Shown: positions 36,088 to 45,470 of the stretch, one piece after another | Layout: every line of letters starts with the position of its first letter | Numbering within the stretch: position 1 is the stretch's first letter | Assembly (NCBI RefSeq): GCF_000577615.1 | Contig: NZ_CBXX010000009.1 | Location: 1-64,000 of the forward strand | DNA: 64,000 bases | Source of the DNA: Herbaspirillum sp. RV1423 | GTDB taxonomy: Bacteria > Pseudomonadota > Gammaproteobacteria > Burkholderiales > Burkholderiaceae_D | Direction of reading: 5' to 3' | Notes under the pieces: model-generated | Seen by the model: only the letters and a program-made list of their open reading frames with translations | The model's database searches: none | What the model was told of the DNA's origin: nothing | Translations under genes and position numbers: made by a program

Positions 36088-36414
36088 ATGGCGCGCCGCT
36101 ATCACTATTCTGTCTATGTCGTGGAGCTGTCGGCGGACGTGCTGTACGAGGCGCGCTTTCGCAAGGCCAATCCCGACTACGTCACAGGCAAGCCCTGCGT
36201 CTATGTCGGCATGACCGGCCTCAATCCCGACCTGCGTTTCGACAAGCACAAGGCTGGCATCCAGTCCAACCGCTTCGTGCGCGAATACGGCCTGCGGCTG
36301 TTGCCGCATCTGTATGACATGTACAACCCCATGCCTTACGACGGCGCGCGCGACATGGAAGTCGAACTCGCCATCGGCTTGCGCGAAGCGGGTTACGGCG
36401 TCTGGCAAGCCTGA
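36088..36414 (+). CDS. small GIY-YIG-nuclease-like protein
   Basis: A 108-residue protein that looks like a single GIY-YIG domain. VYVVEL (residues 9-14) would be the first strand, VYVGMTGLNPDLRFDKHKAG (38-57) the YIG strand and helix with Arg50, and Glu91 in ARDMEVELAIGL the likely metal ligand. The linker between the two strands is longer than usual (about 24 residues). GIY-YIG domains cut DNA or are repurposed; there is no DNA-binding add-on, and no mobile-element context. I cannot name its target. It reads alone and starts with ATG at 36088 with no strong ribosome site. Confidence 0.6.
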   Translation: MARRYHYSVYVVELSADVLYEARFRKANPDYVTGKPCVYVGMTGLNPDLRFDKHKAGIQSNRFVREYGLRLLPHLYDMYNPMPYDGARDMEVELAIGLREAGYGVWQA

Positions 36415-36501
36415 ACTTTCATCCCGTCTTGTTTTTCTGTTATCCCTCTTATCTCCTCTTCACCTTGCCGGACAAGACTTGCACGTGTATTTGAAAATAT
36501 T

Positions 36502-36583
36502 TTTATAACACGCTCAAAATTTAATTGACTTCTAAAAATCAAGAGTCAATAATGATCTAAATCAAAAATGAGCGTGTTATAAA
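36502..36583 (+). promoter_or_regulatory. gentisate operon promoter enclosed by long inverted repeat
   Basis: TTGACT (36525-36530), 17 bp, AATAAT (36548-36553) is a good sigma-70 promoter. A 15-bp arm TTTATAACACGCTCA (36502-36516) lies upstream, and its exact reverse complement (36569-36583) lies just downstream of the start region. Inside, ATTGACT (36524-36530) and AGTCAAT (36544-36550) form a second inverted repeat covering the -35 box and reaching the -10 box. This strongly suggests regulated transcription of the gentisate genes, possibly with two cooperating sites. No regulator is adjacent. Confidence 0.7.
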
Positions 36584-36671
36584 TTTATAAGAAATCATCA
36601 GCACGTTTCGCCAAGCGAGGCTGGATATAAGAATTCGCGCCGAGAGCGCCATTTAATGTTGGGAGATAGAA

Positions 36672-37547
36672 ATGAGAATTTGCCGGTTTAACAACAACCG
36701 TGTCGGTCTGGTCGAGGATGGCTACGTATTCGACGTCACAGCAATCACCGGCGAACTGCCGCCGCAGGCATGGCCGCTGGCGCCGGGCGATCAGTTGATC
36801 GCCATGCTGCCGCAACTGAAAGGCAAGTTGTTGGCTCTGAAAGCGCAGGCCGAACGCTTGCCGGTCAAGGACGTCAGGCTGTTGAGCCCGGTCGCCAATC
36901 CATCGAAGATCATCGCCGCACCGCTGAACTACCATGCCCACGTCGCCGAATCGGCCGCTGACAAACAGATCCACAATGGCGTCCATTTGCCGGGCTATGA
37001 CGGTTACGACTCTCCGGTGGCCAAATTCGGCGTGTTCCTGAAATCGCCGTCGTCCATTATCGGCGCCGGCGAAGGCGTGCGCATCGCCTATCCGGGCCGC
37101 CGCAACGACCACGAAGTGGAGCTGGCGGTGGTCATCGGCAAGCAATGCAAGGACATCCCCGCCAAGGACGCCTTCGATGTCGTCGCCGGCTATGCCATCG
37201 GCCTCGACATGACCGTGCGTGGTCCGGAGGATCGCAGCTACCGCAAGTCCGCCGACACCTATAGCGTGCTCGGACCGTACCTGGTCAGCCGCGACGAAAT
37301 CGCCGATCCGGACAATCTGGATTTTTCCATCACCGTCAATGGCGAGCCGCGCCAGTCGGCCAACACGCGCGACCTGATTACCGGCGTCGCCGACCTGATC
37401 CAGGTGGCCTCGCATGCCTACACCCTGTATCCGGGCGACATCATCATGACCGGCACGCCGGAAGGCGTGGGCACCATCGTGGCGGGAGACGTCATGCATG
37501 CGCGCATCGCCGGCATCGGCGAGATGGATGTAGCGATCCGCGCCTGA
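36672..37547 (+). CDS. fumarylacetoacetate hydrolase family protein (acylpyruvate hydrolase of gentisate pathway)
   Basis: A 291-residue FAH-fold hydrolase. The metal-binding acids are Glu148 and Glu150 in NDHEVELAVVIGK and Asp179 in GLDMTVRGPEDR; PLNYHAHVAE and the C-terminal MTGTPEGVG are family hallmarks. It is the first gene of the gentisate operon, so it should hydrolyse maleylpyruvate or fumarylpyruvate to pyruvate plus maleate or fumarate. No maleylpyruvate isomerase gene is present in the operon, which leaves open which isomer it uses. It lies 31 bp before the dioxygenase gene. Cytoplasmic. Confidence 0.88.
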   Translation: MRICRFNNNRVGLVEDGYVFDVTAITGELPPQAWPLAPGDQLIAMLPQLKGKLLALKAQAERLPVKDVRLLSPVANPSKIIAAPLNYHAHVAESAADKQIHNGVHLPGYDGYDSPVAKFGVFLKSPSSIIGAGEGVRIAYPGRRNDHEVELAVVIGKQCKDIPAKDAFDVVAGYAIGLDMTVRGPEDRSYRKSADTYSVLGPYLVSRDEIADPDNLDFSITVNGEPRQSANTRDLITGVADLIQVASHAYTLYPGDIIMTGTPEGVGTIVAGDVMHARIAGIGEMDVAIRA

Positions 37548-37578
37548 CTTCCCGGCGTCCTGACACGGAGACAAGACG

Positions 37579-38631
37579 ATGTCCAAGAACAACGCAGCGA
37601 CAGCGGTCGATGCAGCAGCAGCGCGCCGCGATTTTTACAGCAGGATCGATCCCGCCAATCTGGCGCCGTTGTGGGAGCAACTGCACAACCTGGTGACCCG
37701 GACTCCCGCTTCGGCTTGCCAGGCAGTGCACTGGCCGTATCGCGAAGTACGCGGCTACCTGCGTGAAGCGGGCGATCTGATCACGGCGGAAGAAGCCATC
37801 CGCCGCGTCCTGATCCTCGAAAATCCCGGCATGCGCGGTCAGGCGGCGGCGACCACCTCGTTGTACGCAGGCCTGCAACTGATCCTGCCCGGCGAGATCG
37901 CGCCGCCGCATCGCCACACGCAATCGGCGCTGCGCCTGATCCTGGAAGGTGAAGGCGCCTACACCTCGGTCGAAGGCGAGAAGACGCCGATGAAGCGCGG
38001 CGATTTCGTCATCACGCCATCCTGGACCTGGCACGAACACGGTAACGAGACTGACCAGCCGATGGTCTGGCTGGACGGCCTCGACGTGCCGCTGGTCGCC
38101 ATGCTGGACGCCAGCTTCGCCGAAAACACCGGCGAGCTCAAAGCGCCGCTGCCGCAGAAAAATCCCGGCGACAGCCGGGCGCGCTACGGCAGCAATCTGC
38201 TGCCGGTCGACTACGTCGCGCCGACGCCGGCATCGCCGCTGTTCAGCTATCCCTACGCCGATACGCTGGCGGCGTTGCGCACGCTGGCGGCAGGCGAGAC
38301 GGCGGACGCCTGCCACGGCTACAAGCTGCGTTACGCCAATCCTGTCACCGGCGGCTATCCGATGCCGACCATCGGCGCATTCATCCAGTTGCTGCCGGAC
38401 GGTTTTGCGACCGCGCCGTACCGCTGCTCCGCCGGCACCGTCTATGCGGTCATCGACGGCGCGGTCAAGGTCACGCTGGACGGCAAGGAGTTCGTCGCGC
38501 AGCCGAACGACGTGTTCGTGATCCCGAGCTGGGCCGGCCATCGTTTCGAGGCGCAGGGAGAAACCACGCTGTTCAGTTTCTCCGACCGTCCCGTGCAGGA
38601 AATGCTAGGCCTGTGGCGCGAGCAGCGCTGA
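37579..38631 (+). CDS. gtdA: gentisate 1,2-dioxygenase
   Basis: A 350-residue bicupin enzyme. The first cupin has the iron ligands His111 and His113 (PPHRHTQSALR) and His152 (SWTWHEHGN). The second cupin (about residues 255-340) keeps the fold (CSAGTVYAVIDGAVKV, PSWAGHRFEA) but not the full ligand set, as is usual. It cleaves gentisate (2,5-dihydroxybenzoate) between C1 and C2 with O2 to give maleylpyruvate. The FAH hydrolase precedes it and an FAD hydroxylase follows, all in one direction. The ATG follows ACACGGAGACAAGACG. Confidence 0.92.
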   Translation: MSKNNAATAVDAAAARRDFYSRIDPANLAPLWEQLHNLVTRTPASACQAVHWPYREVRGYLREAGDLITAEEAIRRVLILENPGMRGQAAATTSLYAGLQLILPGEIAPPHRHTQSALRLILEGEGAYTSVEGEKTPMKRGDFVITPSWTWHEHGNETDQPMVWLDGLDVPLVAMLDASFAENTGELKAPLPQKNPGDSRARYGSNLLPVDYVAPTPASPLFSYPYADTLAALRTLAAGETADACHGYKLRYANPVTGGYPMPTIGAFIQLLPDGFATAPYRCSAGTVYAVIDGAVKVTLDGKEFVAQPNDVFVIPSWAGHRFEAQGETTLFSFSDRPVQEMLGLWREQR

Positions 38632-38713
38632 CGAGACATTGCTTGGCCGTTCTCCCTATTAATCAATGCCGGTGCCGCTGTCGCGCGCGCCGGTCGCATC
38701 CCGGAATAGAAAC

Positions 38714-39919
38714 ATGGAAAAAAATCCCGTAGTAGTGGCAGGCGGCGGTCCGGTCGGACTGGTCACTGCGCTTGCATTGGCCCGCCAGGGCGTCGACGTC
38801 ATCCTGCTCGAAGGCGAAGAAGCGATCCCGCGCGATCTGCGCGCGGGCACATTCCATCCGCCGACGGTGGAAATGCTGGAAGCGCTCGGTCTCGGCGAAA
38901 GGCTGCTGCAAGAAGGCATCAAGGTGCCGGAATGGCAGATCCGCGACCGCCGCAGCGGCGTTGTGGCGCAATTCGATCTCGGCGTGATCGGCGACCGCAC
39001 CCCCTATCCGTTCCGCCTGCACTGCGAACAACACAAGCTGTCGCACATCGCCTACAAGGCGCTGCGCCAGTATCCGAACGCCCGCGTGCTGTTCTCGCAT
39101 CGCTGCACCGGCTTCACCCAGGACGCCGACGGCGTCACAGTGGCCGTGCAAACGCCGGCCGGTGTCGAAGAAATCCGCGCCTCCTATCTGATCGGCACGG
39201 ACGGCGTGCGCAGCACCGTACGCAAAGGCATGGACATCGAATTCGAAGGCTTCACCTGGCCGGAACGCTTCCTCGTGTTCGCCACGCCGTACGATCTGCG
39301 CGAACAGGGTTTCACCGGCAACGCCTACATCGCCGACCCGGACGAATGGTGCGCGATCTTCATCCAGCCGCACGAAGGGCCGCCGGGCATCTGGCGCATC
39401 GCCTTCCCGATCCAGCCGGAGATGGAAGAGGAAAAAGTCTTGTCCGACGAGTTTGTGCAGAGCCGCATCCAGGGTTTCCTGTCGCCGGAGCAGACCTACG
39501 AGATCGCCTACCGTAGCGTCTACCGCGTGCACCAGCGCGTCGCCTCGACATTCCGTGTCGGGCGCGTGCTGCTGGCAGGCGACTCGGCGCACGTCAACAA
39601 TCCATTGGGCGGCATGGGGCTAAACAGCGGCATCCATGACGCCGTCAACCTGACGGAAAAACTGGTCGCAGTGCTGGGCGGAGATCAGCCGCAGGACGAT
39701 CTCGACCGCTATGTGCGCCAGCGCCGCCAGACCAACATCGAATACGTGCAGGCCATCACGATCCGCAACAAGCGCCTGCTGGAAGAGCGCGATCCGCAAG
39801 TGCGCCGCGAGCGTCTCGACGAAATCCGCGAACTTGCCGCCGACAAGGACAAGGCGCGGACTTACCTGCTCAACTCGTCGATGATCGAGAGCGTGCAGCG
39901 CGCCAGCCAGATTCAATAA
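38714..39919 (+). CDS. FAD-dependent aromatic hydroxylase (3-hydroxybenzoate 6-hydroxylase-like)
   Basis: A 401-residue flavoprotein monooxygenase. It has the Rossmann motif GGGPVGL (residues 10-16) followed by LEGEE, the DG motif in IGTDGVRSTVRKG, and GD in LLAGDSAHVNNPLGGMGLNSG. By position in the gentisate operon it probably makes gentisate by hydroxylating a monohydroxybenzoate at C6/C5. 3-Hydroxybenzoate 6-hydroxylation is the usual single-component route, but this is inference from neighbours. The ATG at 38714 is used because the Rossmann motif then starts near residue 10; an upstream frame extension is non-coding in appearance. Confidence 0.85.
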   Translation: MEKNPVVVAGGGPVGLVTALALARQGVDVILLEGEEAIPRDLRAGTFHPPTVEMLEALGLGERLLQEGIKVPEWQIRDRRSGVVAQFDLGVIGDRTPYPFRLHCEQHKLSHIAYKALRQYPNARVLFSHRCTGFTQDADGVTVAVQTPAGVEEIRASYLIGTDGVRSTVRKGMDIEFEGFTWPERFLVFATPYDLREQGFTGNAYIADPDEWCAIFIQPHEGPPGIWRIAFPIQPEMEEEKVLSDEFVQSRIQGFLSPEQTYEIAYRSVYRVHQRVASTFRVGRVLLAGDSAHVNNPLGGMGLNSGIHDAVNLTEKLVAVLGGDQPQDDLDRYVRQRRQTNIEYVQAITIRNKRLLEERDPQVRRERLDEIRELAADKDKARTYLLNSSMIESVQRASQIQ

Positions 39920-39942
39920 ATGCAGGACCGCAGTCGCAGAAA

Positions 39943-39985
39943 CAACAAGCAATAAGTAATGAGCAACAAGTGATAAGTAAATAAG
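39943..39985 (+). repeat. two tandem 21-22-bp AT-rich direct repeats upstream of the porin
   Basis: CAACAAGCAATAAGTAATGAG (39943-39963, written here as 21 bases split CAACAAGCAATAAG-TAATGAG) is followed directly by CAACAAGTGATAAG-TAAATAAG. They lie between the hydroxylase and porin genes, in the only clearly AT-rich spot of the operon. They might affect the porin's expression or arise from slippage. Confidence 0.5.
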
Positions 39986-40053
39986 CAAGACAGGGGATCG
40001 ATTGAAAGCGGACGCGCGGGCGTCCCGTACACCTATCAACAGGAGGAGAACAA

Positions 40054-41154
40054 GTGAAGACCAAGAACAAACTCATCGCGACGGCCGCGATGTCGCTGGC
40101 CGGCGTAGCCAGCGCACAAAGCAACGTCACCGTCTACGGCAGCGTCGACGCCGGCGTCAGTTACGTCAGCAACCAGCGCGGCGGCAGCAGCGTGCGCCAG
40201 GACTCGGGCAATCGCTCGCCCGACCGCATCGGTTTTCGCGGCGTGGAAGACCTGGGCAGCGGCTACAAGGCGCTGTTCGTCGTCGAAAACGGATTCAACG
40301 TCGATGACGGATCGATGAAGAGAGCAGGCGTGCTGTTCAACCGCTACTCGATCGTCGGGTTGTCGACGCCTGCGGGCACCGTGACCATGGGCCACATGCC
40401 CGAATTCATGTACGAATACCTGCGCTTCCAGAGCAGCGGCAACATGGGCTCGGCTTACTTCTTCCATCCGGGCAACCTGGACAACATGGCCAACCAGTTC
40501 CAGCTCGACAATGCGATCAAGTACGAATCGCCGAACTTCGGCGGGTTCACGCTGGGTGCGATGAACGGTTTCGGCGAGCAGGCCGGTTCGTTCAACAAAT
40601 CGCGCAGCTACAGTTTCGGCGCCAAGTACCTCGGCAATGCGCTCAACGCCGGGCTGGCCTATACCGTATCGCATGATCGCGCCATCAACGTCGGCGGCAC
40701 GCTCGGCATCGGTTCCCTGCTGGGCCAGACGCTGAGTGCCAATCCGGTGGCGCCGAACGCGCAATACGCGAATTTCAATGCCGATGTCACCACCAGCATG
40801 GGCATCAATGCTTCGTACAAGATCGGCGACTTCGTGCCGCATGCGATGTACTCCCGCGTCAAGCTGGAGAACAAGGCCGGTTCGGCGGCCGAGGCCAATT
40901 ATGAAATCGGCACCGACTACAAGGTCTCGGTTGCCGACACCGTCGGCGTCTCGGTCTCGCGCAGCACTTTTCAGAACATCCGGTGGAATCAGTTCAATTT
41001 GATTAACATGTACCGTCTTTCGAAACGCACGACGCTGTATGTAGCCGGCGCGTATCAGAGAGCGTCCGGCGGCTATGCGGTGATCAACAGCTTTCTTCCC
41101 TCCAACAGCCAGTCGCAAGCGGTTTACCGCGTCGGCATCCACCATCTGTTCTGA
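40054..41154 (+). CDS. Burkholderiales-type trimeric porin
   Basis: A 366-residue outer-membrane porin. The signal peptide ends at GVASA (about residue 21), then QSNVTVYGSVDAGVSYVSN, the standard first strand of this family. SRIGFRG-like PDRIGFRGVEDLGSGYKALF and PNFGGFTLGAMNGFGE follow, and the C-terminus is VGIHHLF with the terminal Phe. The start is GTG at 40054, chosen because AGGAGGAG lies 6 bp upstream. It is placed between the gentisate enzymes and an aromatic-acid importer, so it probably helps the substrate cross the outer membrane. Confidence 0.92.
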   Translation: MKTKNKLIATAAMSLAGVASAQSNVTVYGSVDAGVSYVSNQRGGSSVRQDSGNRSPDRIGFRGVEDLGSGYKALFVVENGFNVDDGSMKRAGVLFNRYSIVGLSTPAGTVTMGHMPEFMYEYLRFQSSGNMGSAYFFHPGNLDNMANQFQLDNAIKYESPNFGGFTLGAMNGFGEQAGSFNKSRSYSFGAKYLGNALNAGLAYTVSHDRAINVGGTLGIGSLLGQTLSANPVAPNAQYANFNADVTTSMGINASYKIGDFVPHAMYSRVKLENKAGSAAEANYEIGTDYKVSVADTVGVSVSRSTFQNIRWNQFNLINMYRLSKRTTLYVAGAYQRASGGYAVINSFLPSNSQSQAVYRVGIHHLF

Positions 41155-41230
41155 GCTGGTGGTCCGACGGCCGGCGCGCATCGCTCGTCGGCCGGAAACG
41201 CTGCAATGGACAGTACGAAGAGGATAGAGG

Positions 41231-42592
41231 ATGAACACGAGACTTAAAAAAATTGACGTTGTCGACTTGCTCGACAATTCGAAGATCACCAGATTCCATG
41301 TGCAACTGATCTTCTGGTCGTTCCTGATCATGGTGGTGGACGGCTTCGACCTGCAGGCCATCGGCTATGTGGCGCCGTCGCTGATCAAGGCCTGGCAGGT
41401 CAGCCGCGCATCGTTCGGCGCGGCGTTCAGCGCGGGATTGGTCGGCATGATGATAGGCGCAACTCAGGGCGGCACGCTGGGCGATCGCTGGGGCCGCAAG
41501 CGCACCGTGCTGGCCGGCGCCGTGTGCTTCGGCCTGTTCACGCTGGTCACGGCATTCGCCACCGGCCTGAACGGATTGATTGCGCTGCGTTTCTTTGCCG
41601 GCATCGGCCTGGGATGCGCGGTGCCCAATGCGATCGCGCTCAATACCGAGTATGCGCCGAAGAAATACCGCGCCACGCTGGTGACGGTGATGTTCCTCGG
41701 CTACACCATCGGCGCCGCGCTCGGCGGCGCCGCGGCTTTGCTGATTCCGCGTTTCGGCTGGCAGTCGGTGTTCGTGGTCGGCGGCATCGCGCCGCTGGTG
41801 GTGGCTTTCCTGTGCTATTACTTCTTGCCGGAGTCGGTGCGCTTCCAGGTGTTGCGCCAGGGCGCCGTCGAACAGGCGCGGGAGCGCATGCGCAAATGGT
41901 TCCCGCATGCCGGGATCACCGACGACAGCGTACTGGAAGTGAAGGAAGAAGTCCGCTCCGGCATGTCGCTGCCGCATCTGTTCAAGGAAAATCGCGCGCC
42001 ATTCACCGTGCTGCTGTGGATCTGTTTCATCGCCAACCTGATCACGCTGCACTTCATCGCCAACTGGCTGCCGACCGTCATCGAGAGCACCGGCGTGCCG
42101 CTGCAGCGCGCCGTGATCGTCACCTCCCTGTTCCAGGTCGGCGGCACCTTCGGCGGCATCGTCATCAGCCGTTTGCTGGATCGCGGCAGCCTCAGGCCGC
42201 TGGTGGTTTTCTTCGGCCTGGCGGCAATCACCATCGCATCGATCGGCAAGTTCAGCAATAGTGAAATCATGCTGGAAGTGATCGTGTTCGCCGCCGGCCT
42301 GTTCGTGGTCGGCACACAGTTCGGTCTGAACGCGCTGGCCGGCAGCTCCTACCCGACCTTCATCCGCGCCACCGGCGTCGGCTGGGCGCTGGGCATCGGA
42401 CGTATCGGCTCCATCCTCGGACCGGTCGTGGGCGGCGTGCTCATCGCGCTCAAATTGCCGTTGCCGCAGATATTCCTGTACGGCGCCATTCCCATGCTGG
42501 TCGGCTGCATCTCGGCCTTCCTGTTGTTGCGATTGCGCAGCGAAGCGATCCGACGAGGGGAAAAACTCACGATGGTGGCAGGTTCACACTAA
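41231..42592 (+). CDS. aromatic acid:H+ symporter (AAHS family MFS importer)
   Basis: A 453-residue, 12-helix importer. The helix-1 motif [15 protein letters not shown] contains the DGFD signature of PcaK/BenK/GenK-type AAHS transporters. GDRWGRKR is the loop 2-3 motif, and [18 protein letters not shown] is in helix 4. It should bring in the aromatic acid (gentisate, hydroxybenzoate or similar) that feeds this operon. It is the last gene of the gentisate cluster, 76 bp after the porin, and a long hairpin follows it. The substrate choice is inference from context. Confidence 0.9.
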   Translation: MNTRLKKIDVVDLLDNSKITRFHVQLIFWSFLIMVVDGFDLQAIGYVAPSLIKAWQVSRASFGAAFSAGLVGMMIGATQGGTLGDRWGRKRTVLAGAVCFGLFTLVTAFATGLNGLIALRFFAGIGLGCAVPNAIALNTEYAPKKYRATLVTVMFLGYTIGAALGGAAALLIPRFGWQSVFVVGGIAPLVVAFLCYYFLPESVRFQVLRQGAVEQARERMRKWFPHAGITDDSVLEVKEEVRSGMSLPHLFKENRAPFTVLLWICFIANLITLHFIANWLPTVIESTGVPLQRAVIVTSLFQVGGTFGGIVISRLLDRGSLRPLVVFFGLAAITIASIGKFSNSEIMLEVIVFAAGLFVVGTQFGLNALAGSSYPTFIRATGVGWALGIGRIGSILGPVVGGVLIALKLPLPQIFLYGAIPMLVGCISAFLLLRLRSEAIRRGEKLTMVAGSH

Positions 42593-42608
42593 AAAGCAAA
42601 TATTCAAG

Positions 42609-42637
42609 GACGCACGATCGATTGATCGTGCGTCTTG
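42609..42637 (+). terminator. 11-bp hairpin after the gentisate cluster
   Basis: GACGCACGATC (42609-42619), loop GATT, GATCGTGCGTC (42624-42634): a perfect 11-bp stem, followed by a weak T-rich stretch. It is 17 bp after the importer stop and 53 bp before the next chemoreceptor, and probably ends the gentisate transcript. Confidence 0.65.
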
Positions 42638-42689
42638 CTTTGGAAGTTGCGTTTTGGCAAAACAACAAGTCGGCAAGGAGAAAGACAAC

Positions 42690-44381
42690 ATGAAGGTGTC
42701 GGACATGAAGATAGCGACGCGGCTCGGCATGGGATTCGCCGCGTTGCTGATATTGATGGCGGCGATGTCGGCGGTCGGGATGGTTCGTCTGCGCGAGGTC
42801 GGCAACGCCACCGAAATCATGGTCAACGATGCATTGGCCAAGGAAAGACTGGCGACCGAATGGATGAAGATCATTGAAGGCAACGGCATTCGAACACTGG
42901 CGCGCATCAAGAGCCCCGACCCCGCCACGCAGAAATACTTTGCCCAGCAGATCGGTGTCCAGACCGTGCGCGCCAACGAGATTTTCAAACAGCTCGAAGC
43001 CAGCACGCCGGCCGGCGACAAATTCCTCGCCGACGTCAAGACCCGGCTCGAGCGTTACAAGAACGTGCGCGACGCCGTGCTCAAGAAAAAAGAAAGCGGC
43101 GACGAGGAAGGCGTGCGCGACGCCACCGAAAAAGAGTTTGTTCCCGCCATGCTCGGCTATAACGAATCGGTGTTGCGCTTCGTCGACGCGCAAAAGGAGT
43201 TCATCAATACATCGGCAGGCGCCATCGCGACGCACTACAACACCGGCCTGATCGTCTTGTCGTCCCTGTCCGCGCTGGGGCTGGCGGTCGGCGCCATCCT
43301 TTCGCTGCTGCTGTCGCGCAGCATCGTCAGGCCGCTGACGCGCGCGGTCGACATTGCCCGGACCGTGGCTGCGGGCGACCTGAGAGCCGACATCGCGACG
43401 TCGGCAAAAGACGAAACCGGCCAACTGCTGCAGGCGCTCAAGGAAATGAACGAGAACCTGCTCAACACCGTGACTGAAGTACGCGACGGCGCCGTCAACA
43501 TCGCCGGCGCTTCCGGTCAGATTGCCACCGGCAACCTGGACCTGTCGGCGCGCACGGAACAGCAAGCCAGCGCCTTGCAGCAAACCGCATCCGCCATGGA
43601 AGAGCTGACCTCGACGGTGAAGCAGAACGCCGACAATGCGCGCCAGGCGAACCAACTGGCCTTGTCCGCGTCCGCGGTGGCGATCAACGGCGGCGACGTC
43701 GTGGCGCAGGTGGTGACGACCATGGGTTCGATCAACGAGTCATCGAAGAAGATCGTCGACATCATCAGCGTGATCGACGGCATCGCCTTCCAGACCAACA
43801 TTCTCGCGCTGAACGCAGCGGTGGAAGCCGCCCGTGCCGGCGAACAGGGCCGCGGCTTCGCCGTGGTGGCGAGCGAAGTGCGCAGCCTGGCGCAGCGTTC
43901 GGCGGCGGCCGCCAAGGAAATCAAGCAACTGATCGACGATTCGGTCGACAAGGTAGGGCAGGGCAGCAAACTGGTCGGACAGGCTGGCGTCACGATGAAC
44001 GAGATCGTCGTCAGCGTCAGGCGGGTGACAGACATCGTCGGCGAAATCAGCTCGGCCAGCCAGGAGCAGCGCGACGGCATCGAGCAGGTCAATCTCGCCA
44101 TCACGCAAATGGATGAAGGCACCCAGCAGAACGCCGCTCTGGTCGAAGAAGCCGCTGCCGCGGCGCAGTCATTGCAGGATCAGGCGGCGCGGCTGGAGCG
44201 TGTGGTCGGCTTCTTCAAACTGGACAACCAGGTCGTGTTGAAGCCGGCGGCAGCTACTGCGGCCGCAACCGCGCCGCGCATGAAGGATATTGCACCGCTG
44301 CCTCGGGCATTGCCGACGGCGGACAAGGACAATCTGCGCTTGCACAATCGCAGCGATGCGGAGGATTGGGAACAGTTCTGA
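42690..44381 (+). CDS. methyl-accepting chemotaxis protein 3, with CheR/CheB tether
   Basis: A 563-residue chemoreceptor. First helix at about residues 12-32 ([20 protein letters not shown]), then a four-helix periplasmic domain (33-190), a second helix ([22 protein letters not shown]), HAMP, and the signalling hairpin with its invariant tip. The last five residues are DWEQF, which match the NWETF-like xWxxF pentapeptide to which CheR and CheB dock. A flexible Ala/Pro-rich linker of about 50 residues precedes it. AAGGAGAAAGACAAC in front of the ATG at 42690 decides the start. It follows the gentisate cluster directly, so an aromatic ligand is possible but unproven. Confidence 0.92.
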   Translation: MKVSDMKIATRLGMGFAALLILMAAMSAVGMVRLREVGNATEIMVNDALAKERLATEWMKIIEGNGIRTLARIKSPDPATQKYFAQQIGVQTVRANEIFKQLEASTPAGDKFLADVKTRLERYKNVRDAVLKKKESGDEEGVRDATEKEFVPAMLGYNESVLRFVDAQKEFINTSAGAIATHYNTGLIVLSSLSALGLAVGAILSLLLSRSIVRPLTRAVDIARTVAAGDLRADIATSAKDETGQLLQALKEMNENLLNTVTEVRDGAVNIAGASGQIATGNLDLSARTEQQASALQQTASAMEELTSTVKQNADNARQANQLALSASAVAINGGDVVAQVVTTMGSINESSKKIVDIISVIDGIAFQTNILALNAAVEAARAGEQGRGFAVVASEVRSLAQRSAAAAKEIKQLIDDSVDKVGQGSKLVGQAGVTMNEIVVSVRRVTDIVGEISSASQEQRDGIEQVNLAITQMDEGTQQNAALVEEAAAAAQSLQDQAARLERVVGFFKLDNQVVLKPAAATAAATAPRMKDIAPLPRALPTADKDNLRLHNRSDAEDWEQF

Positions 44382-44396
44382 CGCCGCCGTCAGGTC

Positions 44397-45089
44397 TCAG
44401 GCGTCGGCTTCGCCCGGCGCCGGTTTGACCCCGCACAGGGCAATCAACATCAGCTTGCGCAGGTGTGAGATGCCGGCGTCGACCTGCGGATGCTCGTCGC
44501 TGAGCCAGCGCCGTACCTCGGTCAGGTAGATGGTCATGAATAGCGACGCGATTTCATCGGGGCCGTATTCCGTGCAGATCTTTCCGGCGTCCTGCTTGTT
44601 CTTGATGATGGCTGACAGCAGGTCGACGATGCGGCCTCGGCGCGCATAGAAGCGCGCGGTTTCCGGTCCCTGTCCGGTCGAGCCCGACAGGAAGTCGAAG
44701 GTCTCTTGCACGGCGGGACGCGACAAACGCGGCTCGCTGGCCCAGTACTGATAGCGCCGGCTGAAAAAATCGGTGAGCTGATCGATCAGGGGCGCGTCCT
44801 GCAGCGCGTCGGTCAGTGTCCGGTTCAACTGGTCCAGGTCGTCATTGATGATCATCATCAGCAGGTCGCGTTTGTCCTTGGCGTAGACGAACAAGGTGCC
44901 GATGGCGACATCGGCGCGCTCGGCGATTTCACGCGTGGTGGCGGCGTCGTAGCCCTTCTCCAGGAAAACATCACGCGCCGCCTGTTTGATGCGTCGTCGC
45001 TTTTCCTGCTTGCCGCGTTCGCGCAAGCCGAGCTTGACCGGTGCTGGTTCTGGTTCCGTGGACGGTGTTGGCGGTATGGATTTGCGCAT
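44397..45089 (-). CDS. TetR/AcrR family transcriptional regulator
   Basis: A 230-residue TetR protein with a long, proline-rich N-terminal tail (about 35 residues), then RRRIKQAARDVFLEKGYDAATTREIAERADVAIGTLFVYAKDKRDLL as the HTH region (about residues 33-80, longer than shown here only in the flanks). The ligand domain starts with LDQLNRTLTDALQDAP. The ATG at 45089 is preferred; a longer reading starts further upstream within AT-rich DNA. It is divergent from a binding-protein gene at 45471, and its stop is 15 bp from the chemoreceptor stop. Its target is unknown. Confidence 0.85.
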   Translation of the reverse strand: MRKSIPPTPSTEPEPAPVKLGLRERGKQEKRRRIKQAARDVFLEKGYDAATTREIAERADVAIGTLFVYAKDKRDLLMMIINDDLDQLNRTLTDALQDAPLIDQLTDFFSRRYQYWASEPRLSRPAVQETFDFLSGSTGQGPETARFYARRGRIVDLLSAIIKNKQDAGKICTEYGPDEIASLFMTIYLTEVRRWLSDEHPQVDAGISHLRKLMLIALCGVKPAPGEADA

Positions 45090-45470
45090 GAGTGACGGCA
45101 GGTTGATCGGCAGCGGAACGAGTGCTGATGAGGCGTTCCGGCCCCGATTATAGCGTGCCGATGGGCGTGAAAATAGTTTGATCAAAATTGATCGCGTATT
45201 ATTTTTCTCCCCGGGAGCGGCTTCCGGTCTGGATTTGATGCCCAAAGGAAATCTTCCGGATAGCTATCCGACGAAGTCGAAGCCCGTCTCATTCGACAAC
45301 CCCGGCCGAAGCCTGCATGAGGCCCTGCGCAATCCCGCTGTCCTGCAAGGCCGGAGATGCCCCGTCTTTCGCCCTCATTTTTCCTTTTTGCAACTACTGG
45401 AGGCGATGATATAACTGTCCATGTCGCGCGCACACAATTAAACCAGCGCGATGTCGAAAGGACGGGACAC
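45090..45470. other. 381-bp divergent region with GATCAA-AA-TTGATC palindrome
   Basis: Region between the TetR gene and the binding-protein gene. At 45180-45193 the palindrome GATCAA-AA-TTGATC lies 91 bp before the TetR start, a plausible operator. No gene, no clear promoter boxes. Confidence 0.45.
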
